A stretch of 64,000 nt of DNA from Panaeolus papilionaceus (taxonomy: Eukaryota > Basidiomycota > Agaricomycetes > Agaricales): positions 496,001 to 560,000 of the forward strand of contig JADNRZ010000022.1 in assembly GCA_015501605.1 (NCBI GenBank), read 5' to 3'. Below the pieces are notes generated by a model. The model ran no database searches. It had not been told where the DNA came from and saw nothing but the letters and a program-made list of their open reading frames with translations. Positions 1 through 11,396 of the stretch are shown here, one piece after another. The first letter of the stretch is position 1. Each line of letters begins with the position of its first letter. The translations under genes were made by a program, and so were the position numbers.

Positions 1-659
1 AGGTACCGAGTCCATAGCATCGGAAATGCCATATTTTTAAACTTCAGAAAGAATCCATGGATTCCACATATCTGAGCATAGGATGGTTATGACTCACCTA
101 TATTGGAAAGAAACACTCACGGCGATAGCACCGAATCTGCAGGTATCAACCCGATGGGTAAAAGTACGGCTTCCAACCACCACGGATGCGTGTCAAGCAT
201 GAGTGTCTAGATGAATATAGTGCCGCGAGTCCTCCAACCCATTGTTATTGAGCTTTGATCGGGTAACAACTTCCAGTCGTCGGTGTGCTTCAGGCCTTAA
301 AGAGAGTTGAACAAGGCCTCGCTAGATGTGATAATATGAGTCGTTTCCACATAGCCATACCCAGCTGTGATATAATTAACCGCGAGTAAGCAATCGCTAC
401 GCGACTGCCTAAATGGCCACTTGATGGGGCCTCGACTTGCAGGTGTTCTCACATCATCCAGGCGGGTGTCACTAGCGTCCGGATATTGGTTAGCGAATCG
501 GAATAGAAAACGAGATCAAGGAACCAAAGAGGGGCCAAAATAGATACCTCTTTCGCAAACGATCCCCTCCAGGTAAATTACAGATTTATAGTATACATAA
601 CGAGCATAGCACAGCGCAGAGAAATACAAAAAAGAACCAAAACGAAGGATAGAGGATAA
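1..659. other. Intergenic / downstream of NDC80, no gene seen
   Basis: No open frame with plausible splice sites or recognisable protein similarity is visible on either strand. It is probably the 3' UTR of the NDC80 gene plus spacer, but I see no clear polyadenylation signal. Confidence 0.5.
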
Positions 660-2960
660 CTATGAATCTGATGCCGCAAAATCGCGCAACTCTTGTAGAT
701 GTCGTGAAACTTCCTGCTTGAAGGTTGCAATTTCCTGACTATTTTTCAGGATAGCGCGTATAGTATCGTCCTTCAAGCGAGTAACCTTCTCGATTTGCTC
801 CTTATAGCTGAAGGAGTGATGTCCCTTAGCCATTCGTCGAAAACAAATATGGTTACTCAACTCACCTAAATTGAACCGCGTGCAGCTCAGATTTGACACC
901 CAGACCACTGGTTATAGCTGCTGTCCGGGCATTAGCCAGCTCTCGTTCCAGGCCAGCGGCTTCTGCATTGGCCATCAATGCTTCCTGCTGAGTTGCCTGG
1001 AACCAAGATATGAGAACTGATCATCGCTGTAAATTATTCTGGACCCACTTCTCGTAGATTATCCGCCTCGTCATTGAGATGCGTAGCTTTCTTCTGAACC
1101 TCGGCGATTTCGTCATCAAGATTCTCGCATTCAGTCGTTATTTGGTCGAGGTCGTTGTCAATTTTGATCCTTTCGCTCTCGATAGCTGCGCGTTCTAGTC
1201 TTTTAGACTCGGCGACGTTGCCCAGCGTGGGTTTAATGACTTTGCGGATATCGGCGCCTGTCAGGAGTTGCTGTGGATTTGACGCTGCGGGGTTCAGCTC
1301 CAGTGTTAGATCAATGTCCTGCCACGGTTCCGGCGGTGAAGGGAACAGCTCAAGAGTTGACAGCATATTAGTATACGTGTCAACAGCTTCCTCCGCTGCC
1401 GCAGCACGATTAGTGACGTTAACCTCGAGGTTCATAACGTGTCGATGGCTTTCTGCGATTTTCTGTTTAAGATCCTCCAGATTCCGTGTTAATGTCTCCC
1501 GATCTGTGTTCATCCGCATGACTTCTTCGGGCGTCAGGTTCTGAGATTTGACAGTGTCTGTGAGCGTCCCCAGTTCTGCTCTCAGAGACTCCACCAATTG
1601 CTCTGACGAAAAGAAAAAATGAGTAACTAGAAAAGAGAGTATTCAAACGGCATACCTGCTTTGGCAAGCTCATTGTTCTCAAATGCAATCTGCTCTGTCA
1701 CCTTATCTCTTCGCTTTTCGTATTGTTCCAAAATCTTTTTCAATTTTTCTCCGTCCTTGAGGAAAAGTTCATTTTGCTTTTTCAATTCGGCGATAGAGGG
1801 CTAAATAGGTGTTAGACGCCGTAGGCCATGTTAAGGACTTGAAAAAAAACATACCGCAGACGATTTGAGGTTGTTGTACTCGATCTTGGCCTGGTTGAGC
1901 TTCCCACTCTGTTCATTCAGCTCAAGCTGCACTCGTTCATTTCTCTTGTCTGCAGAGTTGTCAAAAACAAAGTTTTGAAACTTCAACCAATTGAAACTGA
2001 CTGTACCGCTGTTCCATCTCCAGATTACACTCCGTAAAGTCGTCTTTTAAGTCCAGCCACATCGTATAGGTGTCTTCGTGGTATTTGAAAGCTAGGGCTT
2101 TGTGGTCCAGGGGATGGTCGAACTCCTCGTCTATATCATAAGGGTTCTGAATGGTTGGATGCCTACTATACATGTAGTCATCCCGCATCTATGCAAAAAT
2201 GAGACAAAAAATATTAACGGGACATGAATATACGCACTTTGCACACCTCAACTAGCCAATGCAGAACACCAAGGAGATAAGGCCATGAATGGGGACTGGC
2301 GACTGCAGCCAACCATTTCTGGTCGATTTGGTGGGCATAAGGGTATTGCAAGGCTTTGAGAGTGGGTATCATTTCGTCTTCCAAACGATAACGCTCAGGG
2401 AAAGGATGTTCGGGATCCAGTATTCGCACAAGAATGTCAAATATGCGGCGATAATCTGCCCCAGTCATGTTTAAAAGTGATTGTGTGGTGATATCATTTG
2501 GTAAATACGCCTGGATGTCTTGCCTCATCTTGGCCTGATATGCTTTGTCGCGCAACGGTCGATTGTCCTTCACAGCTTGACTTCCTGATGGAACACCTAA
2601 ATTAGCATTTCCTCCCCATATTGAGCCCCGTCTGACTGAACTACGAACTCAGTTAGTTTATTGTTTTGTGTGATAGTTAAAAATACTGTACTTTGACATT
2701 GGAGTTCTACCATAACTACTCTGAGGTTTTGACACACTTTGCAGAAGTGGATTCACGTTCTGAGATCGCATCATCGACTGTCGTGGGTTACTACTCGGCA
2801 CTGGGGGAACGTTCGGTGCACGTAAGGCTGGTCCTGCAAGTGACATTCTTGAATTAAACGAGGTTGCGGGTTTGTGGATCGTGGAAGGCATTGGTATCCC
2901 TGTACGTGTATTCAGGGAGTCCTGAGTTGGATGCATAACAGAACGACGTCTGGTGTCCAT
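660..2960 (-). CDS. NDC80: Kinetochore protein Ndc80 (HEC1)
   Basis: Outer-kinetochore subunit that binds microtubules and, with Nuf2, Spc24 and Spc25, links them to centromeres. Seen: a basic, Ser/Pro-rich N-terminal tail of about 90 residues starting MDTRRRSVMHP. Next comes a calponin-homology-like HEC1 domain (2214-2573 and on to 1990) with the family's LDPEHPFPERYRLEDEMIPTL-type helix and a PHSWPYLLGVLHWL helix. A long coiled coil follows, containing the conserved LTPEEVMRMN loop segment (near 1530), and ends in FAASDS-stop. The coding frame is kept across about nine exons by short introns (for example, donor at 2684 and acceptors near 2645 and 2190). The start is the first ATG of the tail and no earlier in-frame ATG fits. 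It is divergent to MOG1. Family assignment is firm; individual exon ends are by eye. Confidence 0.93.
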
Positions 2961-3233
2961 CTTGGCTCGAAAGCTGGGGAGTAGAGGGTGTTGTCGCGAT
3001 GATCAACAATGTCAAAGCTGCTTCAGCAAATCCAACAACGAGCGTGACCAAACGCGCCGCGTTACAATACCTATCACGTGCTGACCAATTATCGCGTTGC
3101 CGGACGTCACGTATTCCCACGAGTTACCTTCATGACTGAGTTCAGCATGAAGCAGGTCTTTGAAACTGTGATTAGATCCGAGTCACCTCGAACACTCCTT
3201 GGCTTCAAACCACCACTATCAAGTCTAGCTGTA
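2961..3233. promoter_or_regulatory. Shared divergent promoter NDC80/MOG1
   Basis: A 273-base gap between the two start codons is all the upstream sequence available to both genes, so they probably share a bidirectional promoter. No TATA box was recognised. In-frame ATGs upstream of the chosen MOG1 start (3078, 3132, 3147) fall in this gap and could lengthen that protein. Confidence 0.55.
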
Positions 3234-3881
3234 ATGTATGTTCAACGGGATCTTTTTGGTGGAGCGATCACGGCACAGGCAGCCAGCGATCTGGTAGATG
3301 CATCGTGAGTGGTTTCGTCCATATTCATCTGTATTTGGCTCATTCACTGATGCTTTATACGATTCAGCGATCTACGTCAAGTGCCTGATACCCAGGAGGT
3401 GTTCATGTACCCTCATTCTACCGTCAGCATTATTGTTGAAATTCTGCAAAGGGTCAAATCTTCCCAGAATGATGACGCAATACGGTTGGTGTTTACGGTC
3501 AACCAATTACCGTATGCTAATGTTCTGGCTAGATTTCACTTCGAATCACTTGCACATGACAACTCGGCGCAGTCGTCCCACATAGAAAAGATATATACAA
3601 TCCCAAACCAACGGGGCGACGATACTCCACCTGCGATCGTGCTCCATGGCGAACAATCCGTCCCTAAATTCAATCATATCCAGCCCGACCAGGTCAAGAT
3701 CTTCATGGCACTATACCGCCTGGAATCCAAGGGGATTGACCTCGTAGTCACCTTCAATGTCCCTATTGCAGCCGTGGGTGAAAAGGCAGCCGTTGACTCG
3801 AAGGAATCAGAACAGGCACAAAGTGATTTCGAAACCTTTGCGCGCTCATTGAACATCGTCGATTTTGGTCTCTTTGCTTAA
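3234..3881 (+). CDS. MOG1: Mog1-like Ran-binding nuclear import factor
   Basis: Mog1/RanGRF binds the GTPase Ran (Gsp1) and promotes nucleotide release during nuclear protein import. Seen: the family opening LFGGAIT, then the SDLRQVPDTQEVF motif created exactly by splicing 3304 to 3368, and an RFHFESLAHDN segment matching the family's xYHFED region after splicing 3484 to 3533. Three exons give about 178 residues, close to human and yeast homologues. The start at 3234 (MYVQRDLFGG) was chosen because homologues begin just before this motif; upstream in-frame ATGs exist. The second intron is 48 bases and in frame without stops, so its retention would insert 16 residues. The protein ends IVDFGLFA-stop. 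Confidence 0.9.
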
Positions 3882-6800
3882 ACCGGGGGCTTACGCTCCG
3901 TCTGGAATCGAATCACCCGCAGTCTGAGTCTCTCCACTTTGGTACCTGTCACTGCCTATCTGCGTATATTGCCCCCCGTAATGCAACTTTACACAACATG
4001 GAAAACTCCATCTGGCTTCCCTTCCATGCCAGGTGGTATTTTTCCTTGCCTTATCAGAGGGTGCATTCCGCTATCACCAATTACATTTACACCCTACCTT
4101 ACGACCACGGCTCCGACTATCCGTGCGTAAGGTTCTGTAATCTTTCCCGAAACACCCGTATACTTTCCACCTATAATTATTATAGATCACCCTCCTAACG
4201 ACAACACTACACGCTCCCACAGAAAGCATATTCAATCCACTCTTTCGTTTCACTCGTCGTGAGAAACTCTCCGAGATAAACCCGCTACCAAATATACTTG
4301 CTCGATATCGAGAACGACGCGTACACAGTCCAACTTAATACCATGTGGCCTGTCAATCGTCCGACGATGTCGTACCTCCACCGTGTATGTTGAGAATGGT
4401 CCCCTTTGAGCCAATTAGTCGTCATCACTCGGTGGAGTGATGGCACCGTCGCTTTCCCCGTTCACCTTCTTAGATGTAGCCTTCGGCTGAGTGGTGTGCG
4501 TCTTATTCGCTAACTCTTGATCTTGCATCATCGTCTCCGTCTCCACTTCTTGTTCGACATTTTTGCTCACTTTTGTGCACTCTATGCACTATTAAAATAT
4601 TCGATGAACCTGCTTTATTTTTACGATGTGTGCATTCTGCGTTGAATATACTGGAGGGAAAGCTGTTGGAGACAATTTGCATGCGAATGATTTTCTTGAT
4701 GCAATTCATAGAACACCAGTCTGGCGAACCTTTCCTCGCTTAACTAAAATTAGGACGTTGGAACTCAGGATCACCAAAGTTTCGCACAACTGCAGTTACG
4801 ACATGGAAAGGCATCGCTAAATGCCGTCTGTCTCAGTTTAAGAGATAAAAATGGCCTGCGCGTTACACGCCTCAGCAAAATATATCTCAAACGCATGGAG
4901 TACTCGACCTCAGTGCCACTTGCTCCATTAACACCTATTGTAGGACAAGTCAATGCGTAACTAATAGCTGTCAGCGGGGAATGTTTGCGATCCGGAGAGA
5001 ACAATCTAAAAACTATCATGTTGAAGTTGGACGTATATTTGTCTCCGATATTCAAGGCGTCGTCCGAATTTCGAGCCGACGATGAGTTCCTTGCACTGCC
5101 TTTGTCTGTCTAGAGTAAGCCGGTTGCATTCTCCATTGAGGACGGAATGCCTTTGTTAAAGTTTTTAGTCTAGGAGCAATAAAATCAAACATATATCCGA
5201 TGTGGTGTTCTTAGAGAGGGGCTCGAAACTTGCGCTTTTGCAACCGCTCCGTGTGCATCCAAAAGCTATTCGTATCATGGGCGCTAGCTAAGTCGGCTTT
5301 GGTATTGGACCCTGACTTGGCACTTATATATGGCTTGCTTGGCATGAGCGATCCACAGACACGACATTGCATGTCAGATATTCATGAGTTTTCAAGGACA
5401 GACGCCGTGTGTATGCACACTCTGTTTCATGCCATGGTACTTTCTGGTTAGGTCAAGGGGTATTCGATGCAACTCGTGTAAAGCGGAAAACGCCGAACTC
5501 TGAAGTGACACTGCAGCCGTACGTCCATAATGTGCCATCTCCAAGAATACCTACATACGTGCCAGATATAATACTGAGGAACTGTGGCTCAATTAAATCA
5601 TTCGAAGCAACAGAAGCGGCACCGCAGTGCATCATACTTACTCCAACCTCTCTGGGGCTCGTATGGGGCCACTGCGATGACAATATCCTAAGCGTAGTAT
5701 GAAGTATAACCCAAAGCCAGAGCTAAAATAACTGGTAGGATTCAACCGCCTAGCTCTCGAGGCTGTAAAACTATATTCCATTAAAATGTGGTATACAGAA
5801 GCTAGACTCGGCCACTCCCAAAAACCGTAAATGTAATCTCAAATGACAGCTTCAACACGTCGCCGTCTTCAATGCAACCAGTTTCTTCGCTTGCAGCTCG
5901 CGTATGCTATGTTCAACCGTGAATATTGTATAGCCTATTTGATTATCGCACAATAACCTATTTTTTTATAGTCACTTTGTCGAGAGCGCAAGTCGCTTCG
6001 CCGTGAAGTGAACTTTCTCGCTTGGCTCTGATTCGTTCACAGAAAATGCGGCGACAAGAGGGCTCAATGGGCTGAATATTGAATTGAACAGAGGGGTCAA
6101 TCTGGGTCGGGTGCCATGATTTCCCACTATGCGCTTCTTTGGTGTAGCATGGCCATCATCATGACGCCTGTACCCATTGTGTTTATTTTTAATACGCGTT
6201 CTCCACCGGATGTATTAGCGGGAATTTCCTCGTAAAGTTGAATAAATTGTTCGAAGCTCATAAATGTAGGACTGGGAGTATTAAGTAGAAGATAACAGAT
6301 GAATGAAGACCTTGAATGATTCTTGTATTGTGCTTCGCAACTAACATCAACTTCACGTTGTTCGTTAAATCGTTCAGAAGTTATGACAGCTGCTTCGAGC
6401 ACATCAGCTGCTTGAGGGCATGTAGGCTAATATACTACCGAGCGGCACAAGCTGCTTTTGTCTTTGAGGCTTTCGGTAGACGAACACCTCCCATCCGAGT
6501 GATCTAGCAGGTAACACATGACCGTGAAACTGAAGCGAAATGCATTTCTATTTTTCATACCCCAAGTGTAACGTGTAAGCGCTCAGTCACCTAGGAGGGA
6601 GTCCACACATGGCTCAAGAAGCGCTGAAGGATTAACAACTGCTGATATCCTCTTAAAGGTTCATTGACAATTGACAAGGCAATCAAGGCACTACAAAAGG
6701 CCTCGTGCTCATCATCCTGAATTCGAAACTATGCATAATGATAGAAACTCAAAACGACCGAGAAATACGACCGACGCCGATGCTGATGTCGATGCTGCGC

Positions 6801-8131
6801 CCCTGGCCAGGGCCGTACATATGTAACACAATGCATGATCTCGAAGTAGGTATGTAGCGCTGATGGCGTGCCTCGTCATGATCATGATCATGATACGCCG
6901 TTGCCCCGTTCAGCGTTGAGATCCAATCTATAAAGTACCAGTATGATCACTCTCAACGTGCTGCATGTGCATCGTTACTGTAATATGCCAACGGGATGAA
7001 AGACGATCAAATACAGCGTCACTGTCCGCAGTTGCTGTACATACTCCAGATCTAGTATAGACAAAGCAGCAACGACCCGGGGTACGCCTTGTCCCATCCT
7101 TCTGCATGTCAAGTTCTGACATGATATCTTTACCTCTACATTGTCCCCAAAGAGATAATAGAAAAACCACGGCGCGCCCGACACTCCCCGACAACAGTCA
7201 ACTGCCACTTTAACTTGAAGTGCCGTTGACATCCGATGACGATAGTGCATCATAACTCAATCCGAATCGCAACGCGCGCGTGTCGCGTGATCTATTTTTA
7301 GCCGCCCACAGTGCAGCACGACAAAACTCAGAGATTTTTCCCTCGGTGATAGTGCATCTACAAATTCTAAAACAGCTCTCCTGAAACCACTTCCGGGAGA
7401 ACACGACAAAACGCATTCGGCATTAATATTCTGATGGTACTTGTGTGCAGGTTCTCAAGAGCACAAGCCTGAGAGGCCGCACAAAGTAGCATGATTCATT
7501 GAGCCGTCTTCATTCCTTGCTTTTCTCTCGTTGGCTGGATAATTATAACTATTAGCACTACCAGTACGCGTACCGTGACTCCTTACAGTCTCACACACTG
7601 CACGGATGTAATCGTCATTTCTCTGTCTCTCTTTTTTAATCGAGGAGTGGCCGCCGAAGGGAACATCGAAAGCGAGAGATAGTTGGCGTCGAATCATCGA
7701 CGCAGACGATAAAGGGTCGATCAGCGGTTGGCTAGCTCGCACCCTTATCACGATAAGCAAACGCGAGGAGAAAAGTTTAGAGACAAACAAAAATATAAAC
7801 ACAGCATCATTGGCTAGAGATACATTGGACACAAAAAAAACACGCGAAAGCAAGAGAGATAACTAACTATGTACACAGAAGAGAAGAGCAGAGAAGAGAA
7901 GAGAAAATGAAGGAAAAGGAAATCATGATTCATAATGAAGAAGACCAAAATGAAGATCTACCAACAAGCTTCTTGCTTTGCACCCCATATGCATATCATC
8001 ATGTACGATCGGGGGCATTGAGGGTTTAATACACCTACATATAGATCATTTGCAATATGTAGTGCTCCCGCCTCACTCCCACCAACAAAATACCAAACCT
8101 GGGCGCGGGGGGCACATGAACCCCACGTCAA
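3882..8131. other. 4.2 kb without a recognised gene
   Basis: Only short open frames without recognisable similarity are present. One stretch on the minus strand (4415-4588) is a possible terminal exon: it opens after an AATAG acceptor-like site and encodes an acidic, Lys/Ser-rich tail ending TPPSDDD-stop. I could not connect it to upstream exons. Simple-sequence patches include a tandem ATGATC run near 6880-6893 and a purine-rich AGAGAA run at about 7868-7915. Nothing here looks like a transposon with intact ends. Confidence 0.45.
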
Positions 8132-10145
8132 TCAGCGTGTATTATCCAACTCTTCCTCCGCCTCCGGTTCCTCCACAATCCTATCCCTGACCCCATTCGC
8201 AGCAGTCTCAGCTGCTGCCTTGGCCTCCTTCTTCCGCTTTGCGGAATCCTTGAGTTTCTCCCACCTCTCACGGAACTTCACAATCATCATTTTCTGTACG
8301 CACGAGGGAGGGGGGAAAACGAAAATTTCAGTCAGCCCATGCACTGCATCAAACAGAAACGCGATAGCGAGGCGTAGCGAAATGGAAATGACAACTGACA
8401 TTTTTCTCATTTTCGACTCGCATAAGCCGGAGTTCATCTTCGAGCTCTTTTATCCGCTTAGCGTACTGGGCCTCACGGGTTGTGCTTAGCCCTGGGATGG
8501 CGACAGGCGGAATAGCAACAGGGGGAACGTTGAGATTCAGTCCGCTTAGTTCCAATTGAGGACCTGCTCGTTGTAGGATTCCAGATGCACCAAGTGCGCG
8601 TTGTGCCTGTGAAAAAGTAAAGAATATAATAATAGTCAGTTATATTTAGTTACTCCAACTCCAATAGGGACTCGAATTGAATTGTGTCTATCTAGTGGAC
8701 CAACAAAGAAATAAAGGAAGAGAGCGCCAACGTACCTCTCTGGTAGCCAAAAAGATAGAATCACGGAGTTGGGTATCCTGTTCTTTCCTTTTTTTGAGTA
8801 GCTGATCTTGAGCTTCTAGCTGTGCTTTCAAAGCAGCAACTTCATTTTTGAGAGAAGTGTTGTCCTTCTTGAGTACAGCAGGTGTGGGTTCATCACCGGT
8901 AGGAATCAAACAAAACGATCCCGAAAGGTCGTCGTCTTCTGCACACAGGCGATTATGAGAAAAAAAGCGCAATCAGTATTCAAGTACCACGCCGGTCATG
9001 AAAACCCAAATAGTCCAACCCTATTTGGAGTTATCGGAAGGAAAGTAGCAGATAGACAAACTCACCATCTTCAAGGAAATCGGCATCATCGTCATCTTCG
9101 AAATCTTCCTGCATACCAGGCCCAGCACCAGCCTCTCTTGCACTCGAACCAGCACCTGGACTCTGCTCGCCTCGTCCAGACCACCCAACTCTGCTCCCCT
9201 CCCTGCTGATCCCTATTCTCCTCGTAAACCGCGAGAATATGGGCTCATCGGCGTCAGTGTCACTGCTCATACTGCCGTCTCTTTTCCCCTCGTTTGAGCT
9301 CTTGTTTTGCTTGCGGTGTTTACGCTGATCATCTGGTGTGGGGGTATTAGACGATTCTGGATTTCCGATAGGTACGGTGGCGAATGCGACGGGCTGTGAG
9401 AGGTTATCCAGCATCCCTTGCATAATGTTCCAGAACTGGTTAAAAGCATCTCCTGGATCCGACTGCAAACACAGGTAAAATATAAGATATGAATGGCAAG
9501 AAGATCGGAAGCACGTGGGTTGGACAAACGCACCCTTTGACCACCAAGCAGCATGAAAGACTCTTCACCTGCGTTTTGCGAATCGGACATGGGCATGACA
9601 GGTTGGGGAGAGGAAGTGTTGACTCTTGACGGACCCACATAAGGTTTTGAATTGCTTCGTGGAGTGCTACTTTTGGCTGACGTGGTCGCATCTAGTTTTT
9701 GTGGCAGGGCAGGGTCCTTGCCTTCCATCTTCAGCTTTTCGATTTTCCGCTGCAGCTCTTTGGCGGCTTTGCAGTGGTCGTTGTATAACATTCTCAATGT
9801 ACGTTTCGCCTGTGTATTTAAATAAATAAATCAAGGGACGAAATGAACAGAAGGATTGACGTCATGCAGATAGAAAGAGAGAGATATTGCAATGTTCATT
9901 CAGCTTGTCAGTTGAGTAGCAATGTAGAGAGATATGACTGACTGATTCATCGTGGCTGCGGTCTATTCCTGCTAAATATGCTTCTGCAGCTCTGAAGTGT
10001 TCCTCTGAGGCAAGGACAATGAGTCCTTTAGCTAGATAATCGTCAGCATTAGCGGCATGCTGGTGAGCCTGGGGAAGAAAACGGTATGAGCGCGTGCTAA
10101 CGATATGTAGAATCTCAGCTTCAGATCACTGCTTACGGTATTCAT
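8132..10145 (-). CDS. MIT-domain coiled-coil protein, candidate Atg38/NRBF2 homologue
   Basis: Seven exons (10145-10137, 10068-9943, 9809-9534, 9462-9066, 8938-8736, 8606-8400, 8293-8132) splice in frame into 459 residues. The N-terminus (about 1-70) is a MIT-like three-helix hairpin: a heptad-rich first helix with AHQHAANADDYLAKG, then HFRAAEAYL, then a final helix with AAKELQRKIEKLK. A low-complexity acidic middle follows, then two coiled coils, the second carrying a basic KFRERWEKLKDSAKRKKEAK helix. MIT followed by a C-terminal coiled coil is the layout of Atg38/NRBF2, a subunit of the Vps34 PI3-kinase complex in autophagy. That assignment is inference from layout and the MIT pattern. Other MIT proteins lacking an AAA domain are possible. 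The first coding exon is only nine bases (M-N-T). Confidence 0.6.
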
Positions 10146-10706
10146 TGGTGTGTCAATTGTGGACATTTCATACGTCAGATATAAGAATTTGTGGATTAGG
10201 ATTAGTGTAGTTGGAGCTTCTAGCCAAAGGTGGTGTTGAACGTTGAGTGAAGCTGTACCTCGTCATTGCCACTGTGGCCCTGGGAGGCAGCTGATGAGCG
10301 GCAAGTCACGTCGATTCATGTCCCATATTTGGTTATCAATTAAGCAGTTGTTTTACTGCCTCATTTACTCAGAGCTCTTAAATAATCTTAAAGCTATTGC
10401 TTACTTAGGATCATTAACAAATCATCAAACATGTTGATTTTATTTTCGTTTATTGCAGTGAAGAGAAATATATTTATGGTAAATGCACGAGTCGTGGAAA
10501 TGATCACCTTAGCCACAGGGTGGAGAGCTATAGTTGGCGTAGGTGGTGCTGCTGAATGTCAGTGGAGCACATACACTTTAATAATAGGAGACGAGACGTT
10601 GTATCCCCCATTTCGTCTCATACTGCGACACATAGGTAACCCTATAAGAGATTGGACCCAACCTCCTGCAAGGTTTCAGAAACATTTCAGTCCCAACAAT
10701 CAAGCC
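10146..10706. promoter_or_regulatory. Divergent upstream region
   Basis: 561 bases lie between the starts of the MIT-domain gene (-) and the small unknown gene (+). An AT-rich stretch occurs at 10330-10450. An open frame begins at 10431 and runs into the small gene, but I treat it as 5' UTR because the later ATG at 10707 gives a cleaner start. Confidence 0.4.
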
Positions 10707-11267
10707 ATGAACATGTCAACACGAATGAGTGCGTTGCTCAGACGGCGCAGAAGAGGTACTAGCGTCGGAAGAGCGTCGGAAGAGGAGAGTGCCATGGTGA
10801 GTCTGTGATGCCGACTGGTCGTAGTCATTTGAATTGACCAAGTTCCTAATAGCTTTATACGTCAAGATTTAATCCATGCCAGTCTATTTCGTCGATCGAT
10901 ACCCTGGTTGACCTAGTAAGGACTCTCTTGTAAAGGAGGTTGAATAAGGTCTAACGGTGATGACTACGTCGCATTCAGGAAAGCACCGATGGGTCCAAGC
11001 GCAAGAATGCAGAAGATCACACATTGACAAAAATAGCCTCTCCGCCAGTGAGTAAAGTTCAACTACAAGAGGTCAATAAATAAATAAATCATCTGATAAA
11101 TTTAATAGATCGTAAGCAGTAGAGTTATTCGTCAAAGAGTATTAGAAAGATTGGACGAAGAAGGAACTGGTGCTATGTGGATAAAGGAGAGTAGTACTAG
11201 GAGAAGACAGTTGAAGCAGGACGAGAACTGCGGAAGGCGTAGTAATAAATGTGATCAACTTTTGTGA
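10707..11267 (+). CDS. Small basic protein, unknown function
   Basis: Three exons (10707-10796, 10979-11047, 11109-11267), all phase 0 with standard GTGAGT donors or AG acceptors, give 105 residues. The product is very basic and hydrophilic: an arginine run (LLRRRRRGTS) near the N-terminus, a KRKNAED patch, and a predicted helix with VIRQRVLERLDEEG before a basic tail. No signal peptide or membrane segment. I do not recognise the family. The arginine/lysine content suggests a nuclear or nucleic-acid-associated protein, which is inference only. It lies just 129 bases upstream of RSP5 on the same strand. The clean phase-0 structure argues for a real gene, but conservation is untested. An upstream in-frame extension from 10431 is possible. 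Confidence 0.5.
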
Positions 11268-11396
11268 CTCATGTCACACTCATTGCTCAGCCTCTTTCTG
11301 TCGTCAAGTTTAAGGAACCTACCCTTGTAAACACACACACAGCCTTGATATTACTTGAAACGTTCCTTTAACTCTGACGACCACTATCCATAAGCC

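Noticed and set aside
1155..1544. Open frame on the plus strand inside NDC80
   Set aside because: Antisense shadow of the Ndc80 coiled-coil exon; composition mirrors the real frame.
6860..6900. ATGATC tandem run as a possible regulatory array
   Set aside because: Only about three units; too short to distinguish from chance simple sequence.
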